Below, in pieces: positions 37,563-47,534 of a stretch of DNA of 64,000 nt (its first letter is position 1; each line of letters begins with the position of its first letter). A program made the translations under genes and the position numbers. The DNA is from Aquibium sp. ELW1220 (GTDB lineage Bacteria; Pseudomonadota; Alphaproteobacteria; Rhizobiales; Rhizobiaceae): NCBI RefSeq assembly GCF_030398385.1, contig NZ_JAOAOQ010000014.1, forward strand, positions 14,606 to 78,605, read 5' to 3'. A model generated the notes under the pieces. It saw only the letters and a list, made by a program, of their open reading frames with translations. It searched no databases and was not told the DNA's origin.

Positions 37563-39269
37563 GGCGAAGGCCTTCCAGCCGGACAGGAGCCGGTCCTCGG
37601 TCGCTTCGAGATCACGCGCCTGCCAGCCGCGGATCTCGCCGCAGGCGCGGTGGACCGCTGCCGGCGCATCGCCCGCGGCGAGCCTGTCCAGCAGCGGGTC
37701 GGTGGTGGCGATGTCGTTGTAGCGGCCGAGCCCGTCCTGCAGCCGCGACAGCGCCCGGGCGAAGGCCGCGGCCTTCTTGTCCTTCGTGCACAGCGGCAAG
37801 AGGAAGTCGCTGAGGTAGCGCAGCTTCTTCACCGCCAGGCGCACCTCGTGCCGCCCCTCTGCATCCAGCCTGCCGAACCGCCGGCCGCGCTTCAGCACCT
37901 TGCGGTGCTGCCGGTCGAGCAGGTCGCGGGCGAGGCCCGCCGCCGGTTCGGCCAGGCGCGCCAGCGTCTCGGGCGCGGCGCCTTCGCGCCAGCCGCGCAG
38001 TTCGATCCAGCGGGCGAGCGCCAGCGGCAGCCGCAGCGCGGCCCGGTCGTGGAAGGCGGCGCGGGCGCGGCCATAGCCATCCTCGCGCAGCGGGTTTGCG
38101 GTCGCGCGGACCGCGTCGAAGCCGGACGGATCGGCGCAGGCGGCCTCGACGGGCGGGACGGTTTCGGCCAGGAAGACGTCAAAGCCGCGCGCATCGCCCT
38201 GTTCGCCGGCGAGCCACTTCGCATCCGCGGCGAAATCCTGCGCCGCGGTACTTCCCGTCGCCCCGGCCATCACCTTGAGGATGGTGCGCAGGCGCCGCAG
38301 CGCGACCCGCGTCTGGTGGATGCCTTCGGCGTCGCGGCCGTCGAGCGCCGCCGGCCGGTTGTCCAGGAAATGCCGCAGCGCTTCCGACAGCATGGCCGCG
38401 AAAGCATCGTCGAGCGCGGCGGAGCGCGCGATCGCCGCCCGGCGCGGCTTGCGCCACGCCGGCGGCCGGTCGAAGGCGAGGTCGAAGCCCCGCGCCGCCT
38501 TCGAATAGAGGCTCATTTCGGCGGGACCACGCTCCAGCATGGCCAGCGCCACGTCGTAGAGCGCACTCACCTCGCCGGAGACGAGTTCGAGCTCGATCTC
38601 GCTCAGCGGCTCCGTGCGGCCGCCCGCCTCCACGGTGCCGGTGTCGACGGCAAGCTCGATGCAGGCGGAAGGCAGGTCGAGCTTGCGCGCCCGGCGGCGC
38701 ACCCGGGTGGCAACGACCGCTTCGAGCGGCGCCTCGGCAACGATGTCGCGGAACGCCTGCGGCACGGCGTCCGGCAGGGCAGCGAGGTCGGGCATCTCTC
38801 CCGCGACGTCGACCTCCCACTCGCCGCGGCCGACGAGGCCGTCGGCCGCAGCGCCGCCGGCCGTCTTCACCGTCATGATCCGCCTGCGGCCGACGCTGCG
38901 CACGCGCAGCGCAAAGCCCGCCTTCGTCAGATCGCGGCCGGGCGTATCGAAATAGGTCGAGGCGAGGTTGCGCACCGTCCCGGCATTGCGCGATGCGGCC
39001 AGCACGATCTCCGCCGATGCGAGCGCGTCGAGGGCATCCGGCGGCGCCACCAGCTTGAGCTCCACCTCGCGCGCGGGCGCAGCGGGCACGGGCGCCCGGC
39101 GGGACGGCGTGGCCCGAGGCGGCCGGATGGTCTCGGTATTCGCGTCCAAAGCCTTCGCCGCCCTTTCGCTTGATCGTCCGGAAAGGTCGGGGTTTTCGGC
39201 AGGCGGGTCAAGGGTGACGACGAACGCGGCGCGCGATGGCGGCTGCAAACTGGCGTGCAAATCACGCAC
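37536..39269 (-). CDS. CYTH-CHAD domain protein (probable inorganic triphosphatase/polyphosphate-binding)
   Basis: 577 residues. After a basic, low-complexity N-terminus, a CYTH domain begins at AREVELKL (ExExK triphosphate motif, near residue 68) and runs to about 270. A CHAD domain follows with conserved His-containing helices GIHQTRVALRRLR and RHEVRLAVKKLRYL. CYTH domains of this class hydrolyse inorganic triphosphate; CHAD binds polyphosphate. No ppk or ppx is nearby. The true start may be inside the first 60 residues, since ATG at 39269 adds a disordered tail. Confidence 0.88.
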   Translation of the reverse strand: MRDLHASLQPPSRAAFVVTLDPPAENPDLSGRSSERAAKALDANTETIRPPRATPSRRAPVPAAPAREVELKLVAPPDALDALASAEIVLAASRNAGTVRNLASTYFDTPGRDLTKAGFALRVRSVGRRRIMTVKTAGGAAADGLVGRGEWEVDVAGEMPDLAALPDAVPQAFRDIVAEAPLEAVVATRVRRRARKLDLPSACIELAVDTGTVEAGGRTEPLSEIELELVSGEVSALYDVALAMLERGPAEMSLYSKAARGFDLAFDRPPAWRKPRRAAIARSAALDDAFAAMLSEALRHFLDNRPAALDGRDAEGIHQTRVALRRLRTILKVMAGATGSTAAQDFAADAKWLAGEQGDARGFDVFLAETVPPVEAACADPSGFDAVRATANPLREDGYGRARAAFHDRAALRLPLALARWIELRGWREGAAPETLARLAEPAAGLARDLLDRQHRKVLKRGRRFGRLDAEGRHEVRLAVKKLRYLSDFLLPLCTKDKKAAAFARALSRLQDGLGRYNDIATTDPLLDRLAAGDAPAAVHRACGEIRGWQARDLEATEDRLLSGWKAFASVKPPWSD

Positions 39270-39386
39270 GCCGATCCGGAGTACCTATCCCGAGCCCATT
39301 GGCGGCCGTCCCGGCGGCGAGTGCGAGAACGGCGATTCTTCGTTGCAGCCGGTTTTGCAGCACATGGAACCAGACTTGAAGGCCCC

Positions 39387-40190
39387 CTAAGCGGCGGCCT
39401 CCGTCCTGTCGTCTTCGCCGTGCGAAGCGTCGAAGATCGCCCTTATCTCCGCGGCAATCTCGGCGAAGGCGGCGGTGCCCATCAGCCGGGGGTGGCGGGG
39501 CCGCTCGAAGGGCACGTCGACGATGCGCGCGATGCGGCCGGGGCGCGCGCTCATGACGACCACGCGGTCCGACAGGAACACCGCCTCCTGGATGCCGTGG
39601 GTGACGAACAGGACCGTCTTCCTGTTGGCCGACCAGATGCGCTGCAGCTCGATGTTCATCTGCTCGCGCGTCAGTGCGTCGAGCGCGGCGAAGGGCTCGT
39701 CCATCAGCAGCAGGCGCGGGTCGTGGATCAGCCCGCGCGCCAGCGCCACGCGCTGCTGCATGCCGCCCGACAGTTCCGAGGGAAAGCGCTGCTCGAAGCC
39801 CTTCAGGCCGACCATCTCGATGAGACGCATGGCCTCGTCGCGGTAGTCGGCCACGCGGCGTCCCTGGACGTCGACGGGCAAAAGGACGTTGCTCATCACC
39901 GACAGCCAGGGCAAGAGCAGCGGCTGCTGGAAGACGATGCCGAAATCCGGCCGCGGCGCAGTGACGTCGCTGCCGCCGACGACGATGCGGCCCCAGCTCG
40001 GCGAGAGCAGCCCGGCCACCATGCGCAACAGGGTCGTCTTGCCACAGCCGCTCGGGCCGAGCAGCGACACGAACTCGCCGGCGCCGACCTCGAAATTGAC
40101 CGTCTCCAGGGCAATCAGCGGCTTGCCTTCCCGCGTCTGGAAGGTCTTGCCCACGTCCTGAAAGCGGATGGCGTCTGACACGAGCGTCAT
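39387..40190 (-). CDS. ABC transporter ATP-binding protein, NitT/TauT (SsuB/TauB-like) family
   Basis: 267 residues: Walker A GPSGCGKTT, Q-loop FQQPLLLPW, signature LSGGMQQRVALARGL, Walker B LLLMDEPFAALD and the family-typical FVTHGIQEAVFLSDRV. Last gene of the LysR-controlled operon and energy source for the importer with the permease (41358) and binding protein (40247). After its stop a 117-bp gap to the CYTH-CHAD gene shows nothing recognisable. Confidence 0.9.
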   Translation of the reverse strand: MTLVSDAIRFQDVGKTFQTREGKPLIALETVNFEVGAGEFVSLLGPSGCGKTTLLRMVAGLLSPSWGRIVVGGSDVTAPRPDFGIVFQQPLLLPWLSVMSNVLLPVDVQGRRVADYRDEAMRLIEMVGLKGFEQRFPSELSGGMQQRVALARGLIHDPRLLLMDEPFAALDALTREQMNIELQRIWSANRKTVLFVTHGIQEAVFLSDRVVVMSARPGRIARIVDVPFERPRHPRLMGTAAFAEIAAEIRAIFDASHGEDDRTEAAA

Positions 40191-40246
40191 CGTTCGGTCT
40201 CCCGTCTGGAGGAAGGGCCGGCGGCCTTGGCCGCCGGCCGGGCGTC

Positions 40247-41323
40247 TCAGTTGGCGGCCTTGGCCGCGGCGGCGATCGGCGCCGGGTCGAAGTCGGTGTA
40301 GGCATCGGCGAAGCGGTTGTCGAAATAGATGGACGGGTCCTTCGCTTCCTTGATCAGGCCGACCTCCAGCAGGTAGGCTTGGATCTTGGCGTAGATCGCG
40401 GCGTCCTGGCTGCCCCAGGCGAAGTCGTCGGCGTTCTCGTCGGCGGCCATGTCGCGGATCTGGGCCGACAGGATGGCCAGGTCGCGCTCCATGGCGGCCT
40501 TGTCGTTCAGGTCTTTGGGCGCGCGGTCGGGCGAATAGGACCAGAAGGCGCGCACGGCGGCTTCCGGATTGTTCTTCAGGTAGACGGTCGCCTTGGCGGT
40601 GGCGCGGCCGAGACCCGCGATGATGTCGGGATTGGCCGCGATGTAGTCCTCCTGCGCAAACAGGTTGTAGCTGTACTGGGTCCGCTCCGTTTCGGGCTGG
40701 GGCAGGATCCGCACGTCGTAGCCGGCGACCTTCATGCGGGCGACGCCGCCGGAGAAGCTGATCGACATGTCGACTGCGCCGCTCTTCAGCGCCTCGAAGC
40801 CGGGTGTGCCGTAGCCGGTGGCGATCAGCTGGATGTCGTTCATGCTCATGCCCTCGGCTGCCAGGCGATAACGCAGGTAGTTCACACTCCCCGAACCCAG
40901 GTCGCCAACCCCCACCGTCTTGCCCTTCATGTCCTTGAGCGACTGGACCGGCGAATCCGGCTTGACGATGAAGACGTTGGTGCCGCGGCGGCTGATCGCA
41001 TAGAAGGAGACGAGCGGGATGGCGGCGTTGGCGCGCTGGATCATCACCGGATCCGGCTGGGCGACGCCGACATTGGCGCGCCCCGTCAGGAGAAGCTGCG
41101 CCGTCGCGGCCGACGACTGTCCTGGCACGATGTCGACGTCCAGCCCCTCCTCCTCGAAATAGCCGAGCTCCTTGGCCAGCGTGGCGAAGGGATAGCCGAC
41201 GTTCAGGTCGGCCGTGGCGATGGCGTAGGTGACTTCCTTCAGATCCTGCGCCATGGCGGCGCCGGCGCCCATGAGCCCGATACCGAGGGCCGCCCCGAGC
41301 AGGGCCTTCATCAGCTTCTTCAT
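40247..41323 (-). CDS. ABC transporter substrate-binding protein, NMT1/SsuA family
   Basis: 358 residues: signal peptide ending AMAQDL, then a type II binding fold with YAIATADLNVGYPFATLAKELGYF and DLGSGSVNYLRYRLAAEG. Members bind sulfonates, nitrate, pyrimidine precursors or aromatic acids. It sits between the ATPase and permease genes. The catabolic genes upstream in the operon suggest a CoA-activatable carboxylate as cargo. Confidence 0.88.
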   Translation of the reverse strand: MKKLMKALLGAALGIGLMGAGAAMAQDLKEVTYAIATADLNVGYPFATLAKELGYFEEEGLDVDIVPGQSSAATAQLLLTGRANVGVAQPDPVMIQRANAAIPLVSFYAISRRGTNVFIVKPDSPVQSLKDMKGKTVGVGDLGSGSVNYLRYRLAAEGMSMNDIQLIATGYGTPGFEALKSGAVDMSISFSGGVARMKVAGYDVRILPQPETERTQYSYNLFAQEDYIAANPDIIAGLGRATAKATVYLKNNPEAAVRAFWSYSPDRAPKDLNDKAAMERDLAILSAQIRDMAADENADDFAWGSQDAAIYAKIQAYLLEVGLIKEAKDPSIYFDNRFADAYTDFDPAPIAAAAKAAN

Positions 41324-41357
41324 GTCATTCCCCTTTGTTGTTACGTTCTTGAAGTGG

Positions 41358-42197
41358 CTACTTGTCGCGCGCCCGCCCCCAGAAAATCATCCGGTTGCCG
41401 ACGAACTTGACGATCGAGTGGAGGGTGAACCCCGTCATGGAAAGCAGGATGAGACAGGCGAACTGGCCGGCCATGTCGAGATTCGTGTTGAAGGTCAGGA
41501 TGCGGTAGCCGAGGCCGCCGACCGAACCCAGGAGTTCCGAGACCACGGCCGAGATCATGGCCATGACGATGGCAAGTTCGAGCCCCGCGAACAGCGGCGG
41601 CAGCGCGCTCGGAAGCTTGCAGCGCAGGAAGACGCGCCAACGCTTGCCGCAATAGGCGCGAAGCATGTCGAGCTGGTCGGGATCGGTCCGGTCGAGGCCC
41701 GATAGCGTGTTGATCAGCACCGGGAAGAAAACCGCCGCGACGACCAGCGCCACCTTGGATTCGATGCCGAAGCCGAACCAGATGAGAAACATCGGCGCCA
41801 GCGCCGACTTGGGCACCGACTGGAAGGCGATGATGTAGGGGTAGAGGATCGTCTTGACCGGCCGGAACTCGGAGATCGCCAGCGCGAGCAGGAAGCCGAG
41901 GCTGCTGCCGATCGAGAACCCGATCATCACCTCCTTCAGCGTGATGTAGAGGTCGCGCAGGAAGGTGCCGTCGGCGATGTTGACGACCAGCGATTCCCAG
42001 ACCGCCAACGGCGTCGGGAAGACGGCCGGCGACACCTTGAAGTGGGTCACGTACCACTGCCAGAAGAACAGCAGCAGGATTGCGCTGGCGAGCCAGGCGA
42101 GGAAGCGCTTTGTCTCGACGGCGTAGCGTCCCTGAGTACGCTTCACGGCGGGCGTCGCCCGTGCAAATCCGCCGGTCCGGGACGCCGTATCCGTCAT
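41358..42197 (-). CDS. ABC transporter permease, NitT/TauT (SsuC-like) family
   Basis: 279 residues, six membrane segments, and the EAA-type loop (MLRAYCGKRWRVFLRCKLPSALP). The start at 42197 overlaps the enoyl-CoA hydratase stop (ATGA). It forms the channel of the importer encoded at 39387-42197. Confidence 0.9.
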   Translation of the reverse strand: MTDTASRTGGFARATPAVKRTQGRYAVETKRFLAWLASAILLLFFWQWYVTHFKVSPAVFPTPLAVWESLVVNIADGTFLRDLYITLKEVMIGFSIGSSLGFLLALAISEFRPVKTILYPYIIAFQSVPKSALAPMFLIWFGFGIESKVALVVAAVFFPVLINTLSGLDRTDPDQLDMLRAYCGKRWRVFLRCKLPSALPPLFAGLELAIVMAMISAVVSELLGSVGGLGYRILTFNTNLDMAGQFACLILLSMTGFTLHSIVKFVGNRMIFWGRARDK

Positions 42198-43024
42198 CGA
42201 AATGCCCCCACGGTCTCGAAACGCTGCTTCTGCCACCGCAGCGCGGCGGTCACCCCTTCCCGCTTGGAGATGCGGGTGAACTCGTTCTCCCCACTGGTCG
42301 ACAGGCCGAGCGCCGACTTGTCCTCGCTCATCGCCACCAGCGCCGGGAGGCCCATCTGCTCGTACCAGCGCCGCTTGGCCTCCTTGTTTCGCACCAGCGT
42401 GCCTTCCGGCAGCAGGCAGAGATGGCGCACGACCTGGTCGACGCGCGCGTCGAGCTCGTCGGCCGGTACCATCTCGTTGATCATGCCCAGCCGGGCGGCC
42501 TCGGGCGCATGGACGTTGCGGCCGGTCAGCATGAGCTCGGTCAGCGCCTTCATGCCGATCATCCACTGCAGCACCGGAAACATGTTGCCGCCGCCGCCGA
42601 ACTTGATCTCGGCGTCGCCGAAGAAGGCCTCGTCGGAGGCGTAGGTCAGGTCGCTGGCCATGCTCATCGCCATGCCGCCGCCGAGACAGGCGCCGCGCAC
42701 CTTGGCGACGACGGGCTGCGGCAGCGCCCAGATCATCCGCAGCGTCTTGTAGGCGAGGCGGAAATGATACTTCCAGTAGGCCGGGGTCCGGGCCGGCATG
42801 TCCTCGCCTTCGCCCACGTCGTAGCCGGCCGAGAAGGCCCGTCCCTCGCCGGTCAGCACGACGACCTTGATGGCGGACGTGGCCTCGATGCGGGCGAGCG
42901 CGTCCTGGAGCTCGAGGTTCATCTGGTCGGTGATGGTGTTCAGCTTCCTCGGCCGCCGCAGCGTCAGGAGGCACGTCTCGCCGTTGGCGTCGACGTCGAA
43001 GGAGATGGCTGTGTATTCCGTCAT
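42194..43024 (-). CDS. enoyl-CoA hydratase/isomerase family protein
   Basis: 276 residues with crotonase-fold loops GEGRAFSAGYDVGEGEDMP and KVRGACLGGGMAMSMASD. The segment FGDAEIKFGGGGNMFPVLQWMIG covers the usual catalytic-acid region. Overlaps both neighbours by 4 bases. It probably hydrates an unsaturated CoA ester made from the imported substrate; the MaoC gene upstream gives a second hydratase type to the same operon. Confidence 0.85.
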   Translation of the reverse strand: MTEYTAISFDVDANGETCLLTLRRPRKLNTITDQMNLELQDALARIEATSAIKVVVLTGEGRAFSAGYDVGEGEDMPARTPAYWKYHFRLAYKTLRMIWALPQPVVAKVRGACLGGGMAMSMASDLTYASDEAFFGDAEIKFGGGGNMFPVLQWMIGMKALTELMLTGRNVHAPEAARLGMINEMVPADELDARVDQVVRHLCLLPEGTLVRNKEAKRRWYEQMGLPALVAMSEDKSALGLSTSGENEFTRISKREGVTAALRWQKQRFETVGAFR

Positions 43025-45213
43025 GATCTCGTTCCCTCGCTGAGGATCAACCTGGCGTCCGCGACGCGGCCGCCCCTGTGCTTGTGCGACACGATCACCG
43101 GGTTGAGATCCAGCACCTCGAGCGCCTCTCCCAGTCCGCTCGCGATCGCGCCGACCCGGCAGACCAGGTCCGCGATCGCGTCGAGGTCGGCCACCGGCCC
43201 GCCGCGAAAGCCGTCGAGGTACTTCGCCGCCCCGCTGCGTTCGATGGCCGACAGGGCGTCGGCGCGGCCAAACGGCGTGACCAGCAGGGCGGTCTGGTCC
43301 AGCCGCTCCAGCATGCGCCCGCCCAGGCCCACGACGACCACGGCGCCGAACGTCGCGTCGCGCTTGGCGCCGACATAGAGTTCCACGCCCGGTTCGATCT
43401 GCTCGCTGACGAAGATCGCCTCGCCCGCCACGGCGCCGATCGCGGGCGACACGCATCCGACCAGCCGGTCGAAGGTCGCGGCCGCGGTCTCCCCGGTGAC
43501 GCCGAGGGCGACGCCGCCGATGTCGCTCTTGTGGACGACACGCGGCGTATCGATCTTCATCACCGCCGCGGTGCAGAGCCCGGCGACCATCGCCGCGGCG
43601 GAAGCGGCGTCGGTCACGCTGCCAGTGACGGGGACCGGAAGCCCCTGCCCGGCCAGCATCTCGAACACGGTGGCTTGCGCGACCGAGCCGTTTTCCCAGG
43701 CCTTCGGCGCGGCGACCCGGGCCGTGGGGTCGACGTCTCCGCTCCGGGCGGCGGCGCGATGGACCCGGAGGTCTGCGAGGTGCGCGAGCGCCCGAAGCCC
43801 CTCACGCGCGCCCTGCAGGGCCGGTACGTTGGCGGCCCTCACCTCGGCGACCACCTCTTCGTCGAGCCGGCCCGACTGGCAGGCCAGCACGACCACCGGC
43901 TTGGTCCGCGCCAGGTTCTCCCTCGCGGCGGCGTTCATCATTTCCCGGTTGAGGGAGAAGCGCAGGTCCTCGCTCTCGCGATGCGTGCCCTGCAGGACGA
44001 CGACAACGTCGATCGCGGAGTCGGCGGCGACCGCCCGGATCGCGCCGCGCATGCGGTTCTCATAAGTGCCGTCGAAGTTGAACCCGGTGCCGACGTCGAC
44101 GGGATTGCGCGGCACGACGTCGGCCGGCAGCACGAGCCAGTCCTGCAAGGTGCGCAGCGTGGCGGCGGACAGCGGCGGCAGTTCGACGCCCAGCGCTTCG
44201 CACAGATCGGTCACGTTGCCGAGTTCGCCGCCCGACGTCCCCAGCATGCCGACGCGCGTGCCCTTCGGCATCTCCTGGAAGGCCATGAGCAGCTCGACCG
44301 TCTGCAGCATCTCGTCGAAATCGTCGACCAGGACGATGCCGGACTGGCGGAACGCCTGGCGGTAGACCGCGCCGGACCCGGCGAGCGCGCCGGTGTGGCC
44401 GCGCGACACCTCGCCGCCCTTTTCGGTGAGGCCGGCCTTGACGACGACGATGGGCTTGCCCGCGGCATGCGCCCGGCGGGCGAGGTCGAACAACCGCGCC
44501 GGCTGGCGCAGCGCCTCGATGAAGCAGACGATCAGCCGCGTCGCGTCGTCGAGAATCGCGCGCTCGATCAGGTCCTCGGCGGTGGTGACGGCCTCGTTTC
44601 CGGTGGAGGCAACGAAGGAGATGCCGTGCCGCCCGGCGACGTGCATCAGGATGCCGGCGACCGATCCGCTGCCGCTGATCATCGCGACTGCGCCGGGCAC
44701 GACGTTAGCCGGCGTACGGAACGAGGACAGGGAGCACTTGCCGGCGAGGTTCATGATGCCGAGGCAATTGGGACCGAGCGCGGCGACGCCGGCCGCCGCG
44801 CAGGCCTGCTTCAATTCGATCTCCCGCTCGAGGCCGGCCTGACCGCGCTCGCCGAAGCCGCCGGAATGGATCATCAGCGCCTTGGCGCCGGCCGCGATCG
44901 CCTCATGGACGGCACCCAGCACCTTTTCGTCGGGAAGGTTGATGATGACGACGTCCGGCGCCGACGGCAGGGCCGCGACGTTCGGCCAGCATTTGCGGCC
45001 GAGGATCTCGTCGCGGTTCGGGTTGATGAGGAAGATCTCGCCCTCGTAGCCGAGTTCCTGGTTGGTCTGCAGGAAGCGCGAGGTGAAGGAGACGCTGCTG
45101 GCCCGGCCGCTGGCGCCGACGAGCGCGATCGAGCGGGGCCGCGACAGGGCGGCCCAGCCGTCGTCGGAGAGGCCGGCGGCCGCGGGAAGGAGATGATCGA
45201 GCGGTGCGTTCAA
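43021..45213 (-). CDS. NDP-forming acyl-CoA synthetase (acetate-CoA ligase family)
   Basis: 730 residues uniting alpha and beta parts of the NDP-forming ligase: an N-terminal CoA-binding Rossmann domain (SIALVGASGRASS), a ligase domain with the phospho-His motif GHTGALAGSG, and a C-terminal ATP-grasp with HKSDIGGV. It activates a carboxylate to its CoA ester. I prefer TTG at 45213, with AGGAA about 10 bases upstream and no overlap with the deaminase-like gene; an ATG at 45285 would extend 24 codons into that gene. Confidence 0.85.
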   Translation of the reverse strand: MNAPLDHLLPAAAGLSDDGWAALSRPRSIALVGASGRASSVSFTSRFLQTNQELGYEGEIFLINPNRDEILGRKCWPNVAALPSAPDVVIINLPDEKVLGAVHEAIAAGAKALMIHSGGFGERGQAGLEREIELKQACAAAGVAALGPNCLGIMNLAGKCSLSSFRTPANVVPGAVAMISGSGSVAGILMHVAGRHGISFVASTGNEAVTTAEDLIERAILDDATRLIVCFIEALRQPARLFDLARRAHAAGKPIVVVKAGLTEKGGEVSRGHTGALAGSGAVYRQAFRQSGIVLVDDFDEMLQTVELLMAFQEMPKGTRVGMLGTSGGELGNVTDLCEALGVELPPLSAATLRTLQDWLVLPADVVPRNPVDVGTGFNFDGTYENRMRGAIRAVAADSAIDVVVVLQGTHRESEDLRFSLNREMMNAAARENLARTKPVVVLACQSGRLDEEVVAEVRAANVPALQGAREGLRALAHLADLRVHRAAARSGDVDPTARVAAPKAWENGSVAQATVFEMLAGQGLPVPVTGSVTDAASAAAMVAGLCTAAVMKIDTPRVVHKSDIGGVALGVTGETAAATFDRLVGCVSPAIGAVAGEAIFVSEQIEPGVELYVGAKRDATFGAVVVVGLGGRMLERLDQTALLVTPFGRADALSAIERSGAAKYLDGFRGGPVADLDAIADLVCRVGAIASGLGEALEVLDLNPVIVSHKHRGGRVADARLILSEGTRS

Positions 45214-45229
45214 CGGGCTGATTCCTACA

Positions 45230-46267
45230 TCAATTCTGGACGTGGGCGGGCGCGGCTTCACCGGCGTGGCGGAGCCAGACGGCATCGATGTCTGCCAGGT
45301 GCCGCTGCCTTTCGGTGTCGTCCATGAAGGAGCCGACGAAGCTGTTGCGCGCCAGCTGGACGAGTTCAGCGTCGCCGAGACCGAGCGCAGCCTGCGACTG
45401 GATGTAGTTCTCGTTCACGTATCCGCCGAAATAGGGCGGATCGTCGGAGTTGATCGTGACGCAGAGACCGGCCCTCAGCAGGCGGGCGACGTTGTGGCGC
45501 TCGAGCGTCGGGAAGACCTTGAGGTAGACATTCGACAGCGGGCAGACGGTGAGCGGGATCTGCTGCTCGGCGAGGCGGCGCATGAGGGCGGGGTCCTCCT
45601 CGCAGCGGACGCCATGGTCGATGCGATCCACCTTGAGGATGTCGATCGCCTCCCAGATGTATTCCGGAGGACCTTCCTCGCCGGCATGGGCCACCGCCTT
45701 CCAGCCGAGCTCGCGAGCCTCCTCGAACAGCCGCCGATAGATGCTCGGCGGATTGCCGACCTCAAGGCTCGCCAGGCCGATGGCCATGATCCGGTCGCGA
45801 TAGGGCCGGACCTGGTCGAGCATGCGCATCGCGTCGTCTATTCCTCGGTGCCGCTGGCAGCCGATGATGATCCCGCCGGTCATGCCGTGCTCGGCCTTGG
45901 CCTCCTCGAAGCCGGCGAGCACGCCTTCGAGCGCCATGACGGGGTCGACGCCGCGACTCGACGCGCCCTGCGGCGCGAAAGCGATCTCGACATGGCGGAC
46001 GTTGTCCTGCCGGACACGGCGCATGTAGGCCTGCGTCAGCTCGTTGAAGTCGCGCTCGGTCCGCAGGACGCGCGAACTGCTCTGGTAGACCTTGGAGAAG
46101 CCGGCCAGATTGTCGAACTCGTAGGTGGCGAGAAGCTCGGTCTCCGTGGCGTGAGGAAAGTCCACGTTGTTGCGGCGCGCCAGTTCCATCACCATCGACG
46201 GCTCGAGCGACCCCTCGATGTGGAGGTGGAGCTCGGTCTTCGGCAAATCCTCGACAAGTCGGCTCAT
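45230..46267 (-). CDS. adenosine/adenine deaminase-family metal hydrolase
   Basis: 345 residues of the adenosine-deaminase-like amidohydrolase family. Metal ligands are visible: HLH at 14-16 in TELHLHIEG, HAGEEG, RIDHGV, and the double Asp in NSDDPPYFGGY. The PPYFGGY end resembles adenine deaminases more than adenosine deaminases. It should remove an exocyclic amine from a purine, pyrimidine or similar ring. Its place inside an acyl-CoA operon is unusual; the substrate may not be adenine. Start at 46267 (MSRLVEDL). Confidence 0.82.
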   Translation of the reverse strand: MSRLVEDLPKTELHLHIEGSLEPSMVMELARRNNVDFPHATETELLATYEFDNLAGFSKVYQSSSRVLRTERDFNELTQAYMRRVRQDNVRHVEIAFAPQGASSRGVDPVMALEGVLAGFEEAKAEHGMTGGIIIGCQRHRGIDDAMRMLDQVRPYRDRIMAIGLASLEVGNPPSIYRRLFEEARELGWKAVAHAGEEGPPEYIWEAIDILKVDRIDHGVRCEEDPALMRRLAEQQIPLTVCPLSNVYLKVFPTLERHNVARLLRAGLCVTINSDDPPYFGGYVNENYIQSQAALGLGDAELVQLARNSFVGSFMDDTERQRHLADIDAVWLRHAGEAAPAHVQN

Positions 46268-46274
46268 GGCTTTG

Positions 46275-47339
46275 TCACCTCGCCCGCGTCGGCCGTTCAC
46301 GGCTCTCCAGCTCGATCTCTGCCACGCCGCTGTTGGTCTGGAAGCCGAGTTCGCTGCGGCACCAGATGTCCGCCTCGACCAGGCACCGTCCGTCCACGAC
46401 TTTCTTGCGGGTGACGCGGCCGCCGCAGGTGATGCTGTAGCCGACCAGCACCCATTCCTCGTTGCGCTGCGATATCCGCGTGACCCAGCTGCCCGGTCCG
46501 CCCCAGCGCGACAGCATGGCGCCGAACCACTGGATGCGCAGCACGCCCGGCGCAAACGCGTCGGGGATATGGCCCATGCGGCCGATGCGGTCGTAGCCGG
46601 TGCCGATCGTGGCAGCGTTGTAGCGCCCGATGTCGAAGGCCATAAGCGGCCCGTATTCCCAGGGCGTGATGTCGTCGCCCTCGTTCACGTCTTCGAAGAA
46701 GCGAGGCGCATCGTAGCGGCGCTGCGGCGTCGGCTGCGTGCCCGGCAGCAGTGGCGGGGTCGAGACGTTGCGCGTGAACTGGCCGTCCTCGAGGGGCGGA
46801 TAGGACTGGCCGACGCCGCCGCGCTCGGCCGTCGCCGCACCGTCGAAGCGGAAGCTGTAGGACGACAGCTTGGCGACGATCTCGCCCTTCTGGTTGGTGA
46901 AGCGCATGCCTTCCTTGACCAGCACGCATTCGCCGAGCTTGCGCGACCGCTTGAGCGTCGCATCCTCGATCTTGCCGTGCGAGAGGATGGTGTCGCCGAC
47001 GCGGACCGGCCTGAAGAACTCCCATTCCTCCGTGGCGTTGTCGGCGTTGGACAGTTCCTTGCCGTTCGCATCCTTGATGCCCGGAAACTTGCCGAGCCAA
47101 GCCGGCGAGCCATGCGCGTAGAGATAGCCGGGCGGCGCGATGATCCCCCGCCAGCGGGTGTCCGCGGCATAGGCGTCGTCGAGGTAGAGGGCGTTGGTGT
47201 CGGGCACCGCGTAGGCGAAATGGCGGATGCCGTCGCGGGTCACCCCGTAGTTGTACTGCTCCGGCTGGGGCACGTCCTTCCCAACGTGGGTCAGGAATTC
47301 GGAAACGTCGAGGGTGAAATTCTGCACGCGGGCTCCCAT
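46275..47339 (-). CDS. MaoC-family (hotdog) dehydratase, two-domain
   Basis: 354 residues made of two hotdog domains, an N-terminal FAS1-like dehydratase part (APPGYLYAHGSPAWLGKF, WEFFRPVRVGDTI) and a C-terminal MaoC-like part (RFFEDVNEGDDITPWEYGPL, AFDIGRYNAATIG). The catalytic Asp/His pair is not obvious in the second domain. First structural gene of the LysR-linked operon. Likely hydrates or dehydrates a CoA thioester; the exact reaction is unknown. Confidence 0.78.
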   Translation of the reverse strand: MGARVQNFTLDVSEFLTHVGKDVPQPEQYNYGVTRDGIRHFAYAVPDTNALYLDDAYAADTRWRGIIAPPGYLYAHGSPAWLGKFPGIKDANGKELSNADNATEEWEFFRPVRVGDTILSHGKIEDATLKRSRKLGECVLVKEGMRFTNQKGEIVAKLSSYSFRFDGAATAERGGVGQSYPPLEDGQFTRNVSTPPLLPGTQPTPQRRYDAPRFFEDVNEGDDITPWEYGPLMAFDIGRYNAATIGTGYDRIGRMGHIPDAFAPGVLRIQWFGAMLSRWGGPGSWVTRISQRNEEWVLVGYSITCGGRVTRKKVVDGRCLVEADIWCRSELGFQTNSGVAEIELESRERPTRAR

Positions 47340-47534
47340 CCCCGAAACCGGTGACGGCTCCGAGCCTTGTCGATGTCGCGACTTGCTGATCCGGCTCGGA
47401 ACATGTCGGCATCGCGCCCCGAAGGCACTCCCGCATGTCATCTCGTGGCCGAGTTTTTAGTTCCCTTGATTGTTGAAGGGATGATAGGCCGGATGAATTC
47501 TAGGAATCCATATCGAAAAATCGGATTGAGTGTC
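47340..47534 (-). promoter_or_regulatory. AT-rich regulatory gap between LysR gene and its presumed operon
   Basis: This 195-bp gap is distinctly AT-rich around 47455-47535. It contains an imperfect dyad (GGATGAATTCTAGGAATCC, 47491-47509) of the size bound by LysR proteins. No clear -35/-10 pair could be fixed. The LysR gene and the MaoC operon point in the same direction, so the site could control only the operon. Confidence 0.4.

Noticed and set aside
42080-45327. Long + strand frames opposite the enoyl-CoA hydratase and ligase genes
   Set aside because: Antisense shadows; the - strand frames have clear family motifs and coupled starts.
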